From assembly GCA_015056415.1 (NCBI GenBank), contig SVGJ01000006.1, forward strand, positions 1 to 64,000: DNA of 64,000 nt. The letters run 5' to 3'. The stretch is from Clostridiales bacterium. GTDB lineage: Bacteria; Bacillota; Clostridia; Christensenellales; Aristaeellaceae. Made by a program: the position numbers and the translations under genes. The notes under the pieces were generated by a model. That model had not been told where the DNA came from. It searched no databases and worked only from the letters and a program-made list of their open reading frames with translations. Shown here one piece after another: positions 32,658-42,167 of this stretch (the first letter of the stretch is position 1; each line of letters begins with the position of its first letter).

Positions 32658-33833
32658 TCACTTTCGCAGGGCGGCGTCAAGCATGGATGCCATGTTGGAG
32701 TTCGGGTCGGAATTCCAGCTCCATACGGCGCAGCCAAGCATGTCGTTGGCACGGAGCCAGGTGATCTTTTCATCGATGGAGCGCTGGTTTTCGCCGCTGA
32801 CGAAGTTCTCGCCGTTGAACCAGTAGGCAGCGCAGGCGCTCTCGTCGTAGTGGGCGGTATAGCCCTGGCTTTCCAGGGCAAGCTGCTCGTCAAAGCCGAT
32901 GCTCTTGTTGCCGCTGGTGGCTGCACGCTGGTTAAGGCCTGTGCCGCCGCCACTCACCTGCCGCCACACCTTGGCATAGGAAGGGAAGCCCAGCAGCATC
33001 TTGCCCTCGCTCAGGCCGCTCTCGGCCATCAGCTTCACGGCGCGGGCGCCGCTGTTTCGCCTGTCCTCATTGGGATACAGGCCGGAGTGGTGCCCAGTGA
33101 TCTTGTCAAAGCCGCTCAGGTCGTAGGTCATCAGCACTGCCTGATCCACCAGCTTGTCGAGCTTGCCGCCATTCACAGCCTGAAGCTGCTCCTCGCCGCA
33201 GCCAATAGCCACGGAAAGCAGGTAGTCACGGCCACGCTCGCTTTGACGCTCATCCAGGCCCGCGCGCAACAGGGCCAGGAGCTCGTACCAGTTTTCCTCG
33301 TCCTCGGGGCGGCTCACAATGCCTGCCGCAGAGGAGCCGGGATATTCCCAGTCGATGTCCACGCCCACAAAGCCGTGGGCGTCCATCAGCGTCAGGATGC
33401 TGTCCGCCAGCTTCTGCCGGCCCTCCGCCGTGGCGCAGGCGTCGGAAAAGCCCTCCGCGCCCCATCCGCCCACGCTGACCACACCGTCAATGTGAGGATT
33501 GCGCCGCAGATAGCGTTCCACCACTTCAATGTTGCGCCAGTGATCGCCGGTGGCCTCGCCATTCTCGATCAGTGCGAAAGAGAAATTCAGCTGGTCGATC
33601 AGGTGCGCGTGCTCGTCCCGCAGGCTCAGGTTTCCACCGTCATAGGCGTACATCACGATGCGGCCATGGCGACCCTCATGGGGGGCAACCGTCTCCGCCG
33701 CGCGCTCGTGATCTGAATACAGGGCCGAAGCCGCTGTGATTCCTGTCATCATCATTACAACAACTCCCATTCCCCATCGGCAAAGCTTATGCTTCACCGT
33801 TTTATCCTTTGTGCGCGGCTGATCGTTTTTCAC
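32658..33833 (-). CDS. Secreted glycoside hydrolase family 18 protein (chitinase / spore-cortex-type)
   Basis: A 391-residue protein whose N-terminus carries a Lys/Arg-rich leader and one hydrophobic segment (MGVVVMMMTGITAASALY, about residues 23-40), a signal peptide or anchor. The GH18 barrel follows, with the SVGGWG substrate strand and the catalytic motif VGVDIDWEYPG (D.D.E) intact near 155-165, then MTYDLSG and a final CAVWSWNSD. GH18 enzymes cleave beta-1,4-linked GlcNAc in chitin, chito-oligomers or peptidoglycan; nagA nearby fits GlcNAc use. Start GTG at 33833 after GGAGGTG; the longer frame runs through the promoter. No LysM or chitin-binding module is seen. Confidence 0.88.
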   Translation of the reverse strand: MKNDQPRTKDKTVKHKLCRWGMGVVVMMMTGITAASALYSDHERAAETVAPHEGRHGRIVMYAYDGGNLSLRDEHAHLIDQLNFSFALIENGEATGDHWRNIEVVERYLRRNPHIDGVVSVGGWGAEGFSDACATAEGRQKLADSILTLMDAHGFVGVDIDWEYPGSSAAGIVSRPEDEENWYELLALLRAGLDERQSERGRDYLLSVAIGCGEEQLQAVNGGKLDKLVDQAVLMTYDLSGFDKITGHHSGLYPNEDRRNSGARAVKLMAESGLSEGKMLLGFPSYAKVWRQVSGGGTGLNQRAATSGNKSIGFDEQLALESQGYTAHYDESACAAYWFNGENFVSGENQRSIDEKITWLRANDMLGCAVWSWNSDPNSNMASMLDAALRK

Positions 33834-33857
33834 CGCGCTCACCTCCGGACAAGTTTT

Positions 33858-33893
33858 CGCGTATATGATAACATACGCGTGTCCGCTTGTCAT
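33858..33893 (-). promoter_or_regulatory. Promoter of the GH18 gene with a palindrome over the -10
   Basis: Minus strand: -35 ATGACA (33888-33893), 17-bp spacer, -10 TATCAT (33865-33870). The -10 sits inside the inverted repeat CGCGTAT (33858-33864) / ATACGCG (33873-33879), a possible operator. Confidence 0.55.
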
Positions 33894-33925
33894 TGGTAAT
33901 GTGTAGCATCCTGTCGAAATAGGAC

Positions 33926-33954
33926 TTGACAGCCCCGGGCAAGTGGCGTATCTT
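33926..33954 (+). promoter_or_regulatory. SigA-type promoter of udk
   Basis: Perfect -35 TTGACA (33926-33931), 17-bp spacer, -10 TATCTT (33949-33954), about 30 bp before the ATG. Confidence 0.75.
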
Positions 33955-33984
33955 TACCATAGAATGATTGCGGAGGTACATGAT

Positions 33985-34605
33985 ATGCTGTTCATCGGCA
34001 TCTGCGGCGCCAGCGGCAGCGGCAAATCCACCCTGGCGGAAAGTCTCCAGGCCCGGCTGGGCGAGCGGTGCCTCGTCATGCAGCAGGACGCCTATTATAT
34101 CGACCACTCCCACCTCCCCTTCGAGGAGCGGGTGCTGCTGAATTATGACGAACCCTCCATTTTCGACCATGATCTGCTCCTGCAGGACATCAGGATGCTC
34201 ATGGCCGGCGAGCCCATCACCCGCAAGGCCTATGACTATGCCAACCATCGCCGCGCCGACACAGGCGAGATCATCCAGCCCCGTGAGGTCATGATCCTGG
34301 AAGGCATCCACACCTTCCACGATCCCCGGCTGTGCGATCTGATGTACCTGAAGCTCTACATGAACGTGGAGACCGACATCTGCCTTTTGCGGCGCATCCA
34401 CCGGGACATCAAGGAGCGCGGCCGCGATATCGACGGCATCTCCGCCCAGTACCTGAACACCGTGAAGCCCATGTATGATAAATATATCAAGAATTACATC
34501 AACGAGGCCGACGTCATCGTGGCCCGGGGCGGCAAGAACGCCCGCATCGTGGATATCCTCACCGGCTATGTTGAAGATCAGTTAGCCAGGAACACTACCC
34601 TGTAA
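33985..34605 (+). CDS. udk: Uridine kinase
   Basis: A 206-residue P-loop kinase that salvages uridine and cytidine to UMP and CMP. The P-loop GICGASGSGKSTLA is near the N-terminus, followed by QQDAYYIDHSHLPFEER, the NYDEPSIFDHDLL substrate region, and RRIHRDIKERGRDIDGI, all typical of udk. The start at 33985 has GGAGGT 7 nt upstream. It carries its own promoter and terminator between the divergent GH18 gene and the convergent nagA. Confidence 0.94.
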   Translation: MLFIGICGASGSGKSTLAESLQARLGERCLVMQQDAYYIDHSHLPFEERVLLNYDEPSIFDHDLLLQDIRMLMAGEPITRKAYDYANHRRADTGEIIQPREVMILEGIHTFHDPRLCDLMYLKLYMNVETDICLLRRIHRDIKERGRDIDGISAQYLNTVKPMYDKYIKNYINEADVIVARGGKNARIVDILTGYVEDQLARNTTL

Positions 34606-34628
34606 GCAGCCAAGCGGCTGCTTTTTTC
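34605..34628 (+). terminator. Terminator of udk
   Basis: AGCAGCC / GGCTGCT around AAGC followed by TTTTTT; the stem begins inside the stop codon region. Confidence 0.85.
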
Positions 34629-34646
34629 TTGGTCAGGGCTTTTCTT

Positions 34647-35765
34647 TTATGCCAGGATGCCCTTCCAGCGCCAGTCCCTCGACCAGCGGGTCAGGGGGGC
34701 CGGAGCGCCGGCGGTGATCCGGCCAGCCAGCTTCTCACCCACGGAATCAGCGGGCGTGGCGGTGCACATCAGCACCGCGTCCTCCGCCGGAATGCCCCAA
34801 AGCAGCAGGTTTTCAAAGGCCTTACGCATCGTCAGGACCGATCCGGCCAGTGTGCCATCCGTCAGGCGGGCCGCGCCATCCTTGACATACACCGTCTGTC
34901 CGCCCAGCGCGTACTGCCCCTCAGGCATTCCGGCAGCCTCCATGGCGTCGGTGATGACCACAGTCCTAGCCGCGCCCTTGGCACGGACGATCAGCCGCAC
35001 CACATCCGGGTGCAGATGAATCCCGTCGCAGATCATCTCGGTATACAGGCGATCATCCACCAGCGACGCACCAGGAACGCCAGGCTCACGGTGATGCAGC
35101 CCTGTCTGCGCATTGAAGGTGTGCGTCACCCGTGTCGCACCCCAGTCAGCGGCGAGGTGAACCTCTTCCGCCGTGGCGTTGGTATGGCCAACGGATATTT
35201 GCACCCCCAGCTGCACAGCCCGGCGGATGAACGCCTCGCCGCCCGGCAGCTCCGGCGCCACGGTCATCACCCGCACCGTCTCCGGATGCTCATCGCACAG
35301 CGCCATGAACACATCCATATCCGGCAGACAAAAATGCTCCTTCACCTGCGCGCCGCATCTCTCCGGCGCCATGAAGGGCGCTTCCATATGCGTGCCAAGT
35401 ACCAGCGCGCCATGGTGCTCAGGCTGCTCCATCACACGGCGGATCCCCGCCACCCCAGCGCGGGTGTCCTCCGGCGCTGCGCTCATGGTAGTAGGCAGGA
35501 AAGCCGCCACGCCCAACCGGAACAGTTCCCGGCTCATAGCGCGCACGGCCGTCTCGCCCTGCATAGCGTCATTGCCCCGGCAGGCGTGGATGTGGCACTC
35601 CACAAACCCCGGCAGCAGATAATCCCCCGCCAGATCCACGGCGTCCTCATACAGGCCATTGCTCAGCCCCTGCCCGATCTCCTGCACGCGGCCATTATGC
35701 ACGCGCACCTCCATACCCGCGCAAAACCGCCCGCCAATAAACGCTGTAGCGTTACGAATCAACAT
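34647..35765 (-). CDS. nagA: N-acetylglucosamine-6-phosphate deacetylase, possibly frameshifted at the C-terminus
   Basis: A 372-residue amidohydrolase that deacetylates GlcNAc-6-phosphate. Metal- and substrate-binding features are present: ECHIHACRGNDAM, Glu in GTHMEAPFMAPE, His in SVGHTNATAEEV and VTHTFNAQTGLHHREPG, and the catalytic Asp in VITDAMEAAGMPEG. After GRITAGAPAP the frame ends TRWSRDWRWKGILA, unlike the usual beta-strand tail; the next-but-one frame reads DPLVEGLALEG, which looks more like a NagA tail, and a run of six G (34694-34699) lies at the junction. ATG at 35765 with GGGGT upstream. No nagB is in the window; GH18 nearby could supply substrate. Confidence 0.88.
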   Translation of the reverse strand: MLIRNATAFIGGRFCAGMEVRVHNGRVQEIGQGLSNGLYEDAVDLAGDYLLPGFVECHIHACRGNDAMQGETAVRAMSRELFRLGVAAFLPTTMSAAPEDTRAGVAGIRRVMEQPEHHGALVLGTHMEAPFMAPERCGAQVKEHFCLPDMDVFMALCDEHPETVRVMTVAPELPGGEAFIRRAVQLGVQISVGHTNATAEEVHLAADWGATRVTHTFNAQTGLHHREPGVPGASLVDDRLYTEMICDGIHLHPDVVRLIVRAKGAARTVVITDAMEAAGMPEGQYALGGQTVYVKDGAARLTDGTLAGSVLTMRKAFENLLLWGIPAEDAVLMCTATPADSVGEKLAGRITAGAPAPLTRWSRDWRWKGILA

Positions 35766-35831
35766 ACGCAGCACCCCAATCTATCCGCAGTATACCCCGA
35801 ACGCCACCATCTGTCAACGTCGCTCCCCCGC

Positions 35832-35860
35832 GTCGCGGCGCATCCATCATGCGCCGTGAC
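35832..35860 (+). repeat. 29-nt hairpin core, copy B
   Basis: Plus strand arms GTCGCGGCGC and GCGCCGTGAC with centre ATCCATCAT. It lies between nagA and tpiA in a non-coding stretch (35766-36100) that also holds a terminator and the 25-bp tandem array. Confidence 0.8.
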
Positions 35861-35870
35861 CCCCGCAAAA

Positions 35871-35903
35871 GAAAAACCCACCTTCATCACTGAAAGTGGG
35901 TTT
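35871..35903 (-). terminator. Probable terminator of the cggR-pgk-tpiA operon
   Basis: Minus strand: AAACCCACTTTCA / TGAAGGTGGGTTT with a short loop, then TTCTTTT. It lies beyond the 25-bp tandem palindromes, so these would be part of the tpiA 3' UTR. Confidence 0.8.
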
Positions 35904-35925
35904 CGAAAGGGCTGAAAGCCCTTCG

Positions 35926-36100
35926 CGGGTTGCCAGGGCAGAGCCCTGGCCGGGTTGCCAGGGCAGAGCCCTGACCGGGTTGCCAGGGCAGAGCCCTGAC
36001 CGGGTTGTCAGGGCAGAGCCCTGGCCGGGTTGTCAGGGCAGAGCCCTGACCGGGTTGTCAGGGCAGAGCCCTGACCGGGGTGCAGGGGCAGAGCCTCTGC
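35926..36100. repeat. Seven tandem 25-bp palindromic repeats after tpiA
   Basis: Seven contiguous 25-bp units of type CGGGTTGYCAGGGCAGAGCCCTGRC; each holds the palindrome CAGGGC-AGA-GCCCTG. Units 1-6 differ at two positions only; unit 7 (36076-36100) is more diverged and abuts the tpiA stop codon. There are no spacers, so it is not a CRISPR array. Confidence 0.95.
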
Positions 36101-36853
<753 letters not shown>

Positions 36854-36870
36854 AATCTTTACCTCTTTCT

Positions 36871-37257
36871 TTGAAACCTTTGGTTTCAAGCTTCCCTTGT
36901 TTCGCCCGCTGCGACCAAAGGGGCTTTGCCCCTTTGGAAACCCCACCAGAGAGGCTCTGCCTCTCTGGACTCTCCGCTCAAGGGTCTTCGACCCTTAAGA
37001 ATCCCTTTCGGGGTGATTGGAGCTGGGTGGTTTCCCTTGTTGGGATCACGGCGCACGGAGGGTGCGCCGCGACGCGGGGATTGCTTCTTTTCTTGAAAAC
37101 GTCCCTGCGGGTAGTTGCCGCAGGGACAGTTGGTACCAGTAGTTCGCCGTCGGCAGACTGTAATCGTATCCGCCGGGCTCTGCGTCGCGGCGCATCCATT
37201 ATGCGCCGTGACCCCTGCTAAGGAGTCTTGACGCGCGGGAGCGCCGAAACGGGTCGA
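36871..37257. repeat. Intergenic palindrome mosaic between pgk and tpiA with 29-nt cores C and D
   Basis: From the tpiA side: GAAACCTTTGGTTTC (36873-36887), hairpins AAAGGGGCTTTGCCCCTTT, AGAGAGGCTCTGCCTCTCT and TCAAGGGTCTTCGACCCTTAA, then core C (37045-37073, minus strand, centre ACCCTCCGT) and core D (37184-37212, plus strand, centre ATCCATTAT), and a hairpin around CCCTGCGG/CCGCAGGG between them. No coding region is convincing in this 410-bp gap. Confidence 0.8.
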
Positions 37258-37263
37258 AGACCC

Positions 37264-38460
<1,197 letters not shown>

Positions 38461-38501
38461 GATACAACACTCCTTTGAATCGTTTGCATAGTTTGCATTT
38501 A

Positions 38502-38529
38502 TTGCAAAAGCCTGGTTTCAGGCGTGCAA
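38502..38529 (-). promoter_or_regulatory. Hairpin between cggR and pgk (attenuator or mRNA-processing site)
   Basis: Minus strand: TTGCA-C-GCCTG-AAAC-CAGGC-TTT-TGCAA immediately follows the cggR stop. In Bacillus the cggR-gapA mRNA is cleaved near the end of cggR and a stem protects the downstream product; this hairpin could play a similar part or act as a weak terminator. Confidence 0.55.
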
Positions 38530-39561
38530 TCAGTTTTGACCGGCCAAGTCCAGCATGGCTTTGGCCGCGCCCTCGTCGGTAATGAGGGCCGCGTGGGGAT
38601 ACCGGCGCATGATGGCCGCGATGGCTTGCGCCTTGCGCTTGCCTGCCGCCACGGCGATCATCTGGCAGGAGGGCATCAGCCTGTTCAGGTCCACACCCAC
38701 ACTGGAGGAGGCCAGAAGCACTTCGCCTTTCTGGTTGAAATAGTAGCCCAGCGTCTCAGCCACGGCGCCGCCTTCTTCCAGCCTGCGCATCTGCGGCACA
38801 GAGAGCTTGCGCTCCTGGGCGCTTTCATCCGCCCGGCCGATGCCGTGGAGGATCACATCAGCCCGCTGGAGGCGGTCCATCGCCTCGCGGACCTCGGGCA
38901 CCTTGAGCATCTCCTGCATGGCGGAGGCGTCCATCCTGTCGGGCAGGTGAATCAGCCGATGATGGCCGCCCAGCCGCTGGGCGATCTCCGCCGCCAGGGT
39001 GTTGGCCTGATACGCCACCGACCGGCCAAGGCCGCCCCGGGCAGGCACCACCATGACATTCAATGGTGTGGCGGACTGCATGTATTTCGCTGCTGCCGCC
39101 ATGGTGCTGCCGCCGGTCACCGCCAGGGTACTGCCGTTCTGCAGTATGGCCCGTACCCGTTGCGCCGCCATGCGGCCAACGTCCTGCAGGACGCTTTCGT
39201 CCGCGTCCGCGTCGCCGGCAGCCACATGCACCTTGCCGATGCCATAGGCCGCGGCCAGGCGGAGTTCCAGGTCAGTCAGGCCATGTACAGCGCGGTTGAA
39301 GGCCTGTACAGCCGGCATAAGCTCGCTGCCCTTGGCAGTGAGCATCATACCGGAGGCGTTCAGGTCGATCAGCCCCTCCTCCTTGAGGAGCGCTGCGTCG
39401 CTGCGGACTTCCCTCTCCGGGAGCTGCAGCCTTGCCGCCAGTTGACGGCGCCCTACCGGAGCCATGGCCGCGATACGTTCCAGCACCAGCGCGCGGCGGG
39501 CAAACTCCCCCGCCAGGTCCGGCGCCAGCTGCCGCATCAATCGCACGAAATCGTACTGCAT
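38530..39561 (-). CDS. cggR: Central glycolytic genes regulator (SorC/DeoR family)
   Basis: A 343-residue repressor. The N-terminal winged helix-turn-helix (about 25-75; RRQLAARLQLPEREVRSDAALLKEEGLI in parts) precedes a SorC-type sugar-phosphate-binding domain with GSTLAVTGGSTMAAAAKYM, DVILHGIGRADE and TDEGAAKAML at the end. In Bacillus CggR represses gapA-pgk-tpiA-pgm-eno and is released by fructose-1,6-bisphosphate. Here the operon is cggR-pgk-tpiA. The start at 39561 has GGAGGGG 7 nt upstream; an ATG at 39567 overlaps that site. Confidence 0.93.
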   Translation of the reverse strand: MQYDFVRLMRQLAPDLAGEFARRALVLERIAAMAPVGRRQLAARLQLPEREVRSDAALLKEEGLIDLNASGMMLTAKGSELMPAVQAFNRAVHGLTDLELRLAAAYGIGKVHVAAGDADADESVLQDVGRMAAQRVRAILQNGSTLAVTGGSTMAAAAKYMQSATPLNVMVVPARGGLGRSVAYQANTLAAEIAQRLGGHHRLIHLPDRMDASAMQEMLKVPEVREAMDRLQRADVILHGIGRADESAQERKLSVPQMRRLEEGGAVAETLGYYFNQKGEVLLASSSVGVDLNRLMPSCQMIAVAAGKRKAQAIAAIMRRYPHAALITDEGAAKAMLDLAGQN

Positions 39562-39594
39562 GGTCATCCCCTCCGGGCACACTCCGTCCCATCC

Positions 39595-39623
39595 ATCATA
39601 CCACGAACACCCAATCATTTCAA
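39595..39623 (-). promoter_or_regulatory. SigA-type promoter of the cggR-pgk-tpiA operon
   Basis: Minus strand: -35 TTGAAA (39618-39623), 17-bp spacer, -10 TATGAT (39595-39600). CggR would be expected to bind near here, but I could not identify its operator. Confidence 0.7.
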
Positions 39624-39665
39624 GGGTTTTGACAAAGTTTTAACGGGCTTTGAGAGACAATCCTC

Positions 39666-40697
39666 TCATTCCTGCTCCGGCCGGACAAAATCCGCCCAGG
39701 TGCGGTTCTTGAACATGGCGCGGAACTGCTTGTATTTGTACGAATCGCGCCAGCCGTTATCCGTGCAGGAGCCGATGGTGAAGTTAGCGTTGGTCTCGGG
39801 GTTCGCCTCGATATAGCGGGTCTGCTGTTCCTTGCTCACGCCGGCCTGGGTGCACCAGAAGCGCTCCAGCTCCAGCCCGTCCAGCACGGAAAGATCGGTA
39901 TCCTGCAGCTTGGTACGGCACAGGTTCAAGTCCCGCAGGTTCTTCAGCCCGGCCAGAGGCGTAACATCCTTGATGTTGTTCATGAACAGCTCAACGTATT
40001 CCAGCTTCTCCAGCTGGGCGATGGGCGTGATGTCCGTGATCTCGTTGTCCGCCAGGATCAGCACCTCCAGTTCGGGCAGGTACTGCAGCCAGGTCAGGTC
40101 CTTCACGGCGTTGTGACCGATGTCCAGTGCCTTCAGGCCGGGGACGTACTTCAGGTTCTCAAAGCTCTTCTCCGTCAGGTCGGGCTTCTCGCCCACCTTC
40201 TTCTGGGTGGAGAAGGCTGTGGCGTCGCTGCGGAGGCGGTACTTGCTGGAGATATACACCAGCCAGTTGAACTGGATCTCGGGGTATTCCTCCATCAGCG
40301 GTACGATGATCTTATTATCCAGCTCCCGGTGATTGAAGGAGTTGACCGTCTTCACATTGGGCATGTTTTCAAGAAACCAGCGCAGATCGTCCTCCGTCAC
40401 CTTGGCCTTGCCGTTGTCCAGGTCCAGCACTTCGCTTTCGCTGTCGATCCAGCTGTTGCAGTACCAGATGGTGAACCTGAAGGTGGAGCCCTCCGGCATG
40501 GAAGCCATGAGCCGCTTCAGCTGCTTGACGGAGAACTTCGTCTGGCCGATGTCAAACTCCATGGGCTGTTCTTCCTGGATGTAGGCCTCCACCTTGTTGA
40601 TCTTGGTCTTGTCCAGATCGTTTTCACCGGCCATGGCGCAGGTGAAAACCGCGGCGATCGCCAGCGTCAGGGCCAACAGCCTGCAAAAATGCTTCAT
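39666..40697 (-). CDS. Secreted leucine-rich-repeat protein
   Basis: A 343-residue exported protein with a signal peptide (MKHFCRLLALTLAIAAVFTCAMA). The middle (about 165-285) holds five or six LRRs of about 22 residues of the bacterial SDS22/internalin-like type: LKALDIGHNAVKDLTWLQYL, LEVLILADNEITDITPIAQL, LEYVELFMNNIKDVTPLAGL, LRDLNLCRTKLQDTDLSVL. The N-terminal part has no clear family; the C-terminus is basic and aromatic. LRRs bind other proteins or glycans; the partner is unknown. AAAGGAGG precedes the ATG. Confidence 0.87.
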   Translation of the reverse strand: MKHFCRLLALTLAIAAVFTCAMAGENDLDKTKINKVEAYIQEEQPMEFDIGQTKFSVKQLKRLMASMPEGSTFRFTIWYCNSWIDSESEVLDLDNGKAKVTEDDLRWFLENMPNVKTVNSFNHRELDNKIIVPLMEEYPEIQFNWLVYISSKYRLRSDATAFSTQKKVGEKPDLTEKSFENLKYVPGLKALDIGHNAVKDLTWLQYLPELEVLILADNEITDITPIAQLEKLEYVELFMNNIKDVTPLAGLKNLRDLNLCRTKLQDTDLSVLDGLELERFWCTQAGVSKEQQTRYIEANPETNANFTIGSCTDNGWRDSYKYKQFRAMFKNRTWADFVRPEQE

Positions 40698-40754
40698 GAT
40701 TGGTTCAGCCTCCTTTGGCCTTGTGCATAGACTGCACCAGGGAGGTGCATCTGC

Positions 40755-41012
40755 ATGGTGGTTATCTATCCGCGCCTGCTCCTGCTTGTGGCCGGGGTGG
40801 GCGCCGGCTTGTGCGTCCTTGCACTGCGTTTTGACCCGGCAAAGCCATCAGCCGGATTCCTGCGTAGCTGCGTCGCGGGGCTTTTCAGCCTGCTGGCGTG
40901 GAACGCCCTGCCCCTGCCGCACCTGGGCGTAAATCCCCTTTCGGCCTGGCTGGCAGGCGTTCTGGGGCTGCCGGGGCTGGGGCTTCTGGCGGTGCTGGCG
41001 CGTCTCAGTTAG
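40755..41012 (+). CDS. bofA: BofA-family inhibitor of pro-sigma-K processing
   Basis: An 85-residue membrane protein of two to three helices. The C-terminus LGVNPLSAWLAGVLGLPGLGLLAVL matches the BofA signature (G-[IV]-N-P ... G-x-L-G-[LVI]-P-G). In Bacillus BofA holds the SpoIVFB protease inactive in the forespore outer membrane until sigma-K is needed. GGAGGTG lies 7 nt before the ATG. It is divergent from the LRR gene, and its stop overlaps the converging thiI stop by 4 bp. Confidence 0.85.
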   Translation: MVVIYPRLLLLVAGVGAGLCVLALRFDPAKPSAGFLRSCVAGLFSLLAWNALPLPHLGVNPLSAWLAGVLGLPGLGLLAVLARLS

Positions 41013-42154
41013 CAGTGGTGGATCTCGATGCCGGCAATGGCTTCCTCGATCAGCGCCTCGGCGTCCAGTCTGCTCTCGCCCTCCAGAATCTTGTCCATCT
41101 TGGGATTGGTGGCGGGATGCTTGGGCGTGAACACGGTGCAGCAGTCCTCAAAGGGCAGCGAGGAGGTCTCGAAGGTGCCGATCTTCTGGGCAATATCGAT
41201 GATCTCCACCTTGTCGAAGCCGATCACCGGCCGGAAGACAGGCATGGTGACCACGCTGTCGGTGGTACCCAGGGCGGCCATGGTCTGGCTGGCCACCTGA
41301 CCGATGCTCTCGCCGGTGATCAGCGCGCTGGCGTGCTCCATCTGCGCCACGCGCTCGGCTATGCGCATCATGAAACGGCGCATGATGAGGGTGGTGTAAT
41401 CATCGGGGCACTTCTCGTGGATCTCCATCTGGATCTTGGTGAAGGGTACCACGTGCACCCGGATACCGCAGCAGCTCTCGGAAAGGATGCGGGCCAGATC
41501 CAGCACCTTTTCCAGGGCGCGGTCGCTGGTGTAGGGGTAGGAGTGGAAGTGCACCGCGCTGATCTGCACGCCGCGCTTAGCGATCATCCAGCCGGCCACA
41601 GGGCTGTCGATGCCGCCGGAAAGCAGCAGCGTAGCCCGGCCGTTGGTGCCCACAGGCATACCGCCCACGGCAGGGATGACCTTCACATACAGGTAGGCAA
41701 GGTCGCGGATCTCCACATTCACGGTGTAGTCCGGGTTCTTCACATCCACCTTCAGGTCGGGATTGGAGCGCAGGATGCGCCCGCCCACCTGGGCGTTGAT
41801 CTGGGGGGAATCCATGAAATACCGCTTGTCGCTGCGGCGGGCAGAAACCTTGAAGGTGCCCTTCAGGCCCGAGACCATGTTCACCGCCTGCTGGCAGATG
41901 GCCTCGAAATCATCCTTGGGCATCTCGATGGCCGGGCACACGCTGTGCACACCGAAGACCTTGGTCACCCGGCGGATACACTCCTCCTGATCGGTGAAAT
42001 CGGACACGAAAATACGGCTGTCATTCACCCAGACATTGCCGCCCAGCTCCTTCACCGCGTGCTTGATCTTCTTGACAAGCTCGCGGATAAAATACGGGCG
42101 GTTCAGGCCCTTGAGGAAAATCTCGCCATATCGGACCAGCAGCAACTCGCGCAT
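41009..42154 (-). CDS. thiI: tRNA 4-thiouridine synthase ThiI
   Basis: A 381-residue enzyme that adds sulfur to U8 of tRNA (and can support thiazole synthesis). Order: NFLD/THUMP region (about 1-165), then the PP-loop ATPase with LLLSGGIDSPVAGW (about 180-193) and a CCTVFTPKHP region near 345. It lacks the C-terminal rhodanese domain, as usual in Bacillota, so it needs persulfide from the desulfurase gene just upstream. The start at 42154 follows AGGAGAG; it lies 13 bp after nifS. Confidence 0.95.
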   Translation of the reverse strand: MRELLLVRYGEIFLKGLNRPYFIRELVKKIKHAVKELGGNVWVNDSRIFVSDFTDQEECIRRVTKVFGVHSVCPAIEMPKDDFEAICQQAVNMVSGLKGTFKVSARRSDKRYFMDSPQINAQVGGRILRSNPDLKVDVKNPDYTVNVEIRDLAYLYVKVIPAVGGMPVGTNGRATLLLSGGIDSPVAGWMIAKRGVQISAVHFHSYPYTSDRALEKVLDLARILSESCCGIRVHVVPFTKIQMEIHEKCPDDYTTLIMRRFMMRIAERVAQMEHASALITGESIGQVASQTMAALGTTDSVVTMPVFRPVIGFDKVEIIDIAQKIGTFETSSLPFEDCCTVFTPKHPATNPKMDKILEGESRLDAEALIEEAIAGIEIHHC

Positions 42155-42167
42155 GGTAACTCTCCTA

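Noticed and set aside
35926..36100. 25-bp palindromic repeats as a CRISPR array
   Set aside because: Units are head-to-tail without spacers and no cas gene is present.
36871..37257. Short plus-strand frames in the pgk-tpiA gap as genes
   Set aside because: They are made of the palindromic repeats, lack ribosome sites and show no protein motif.
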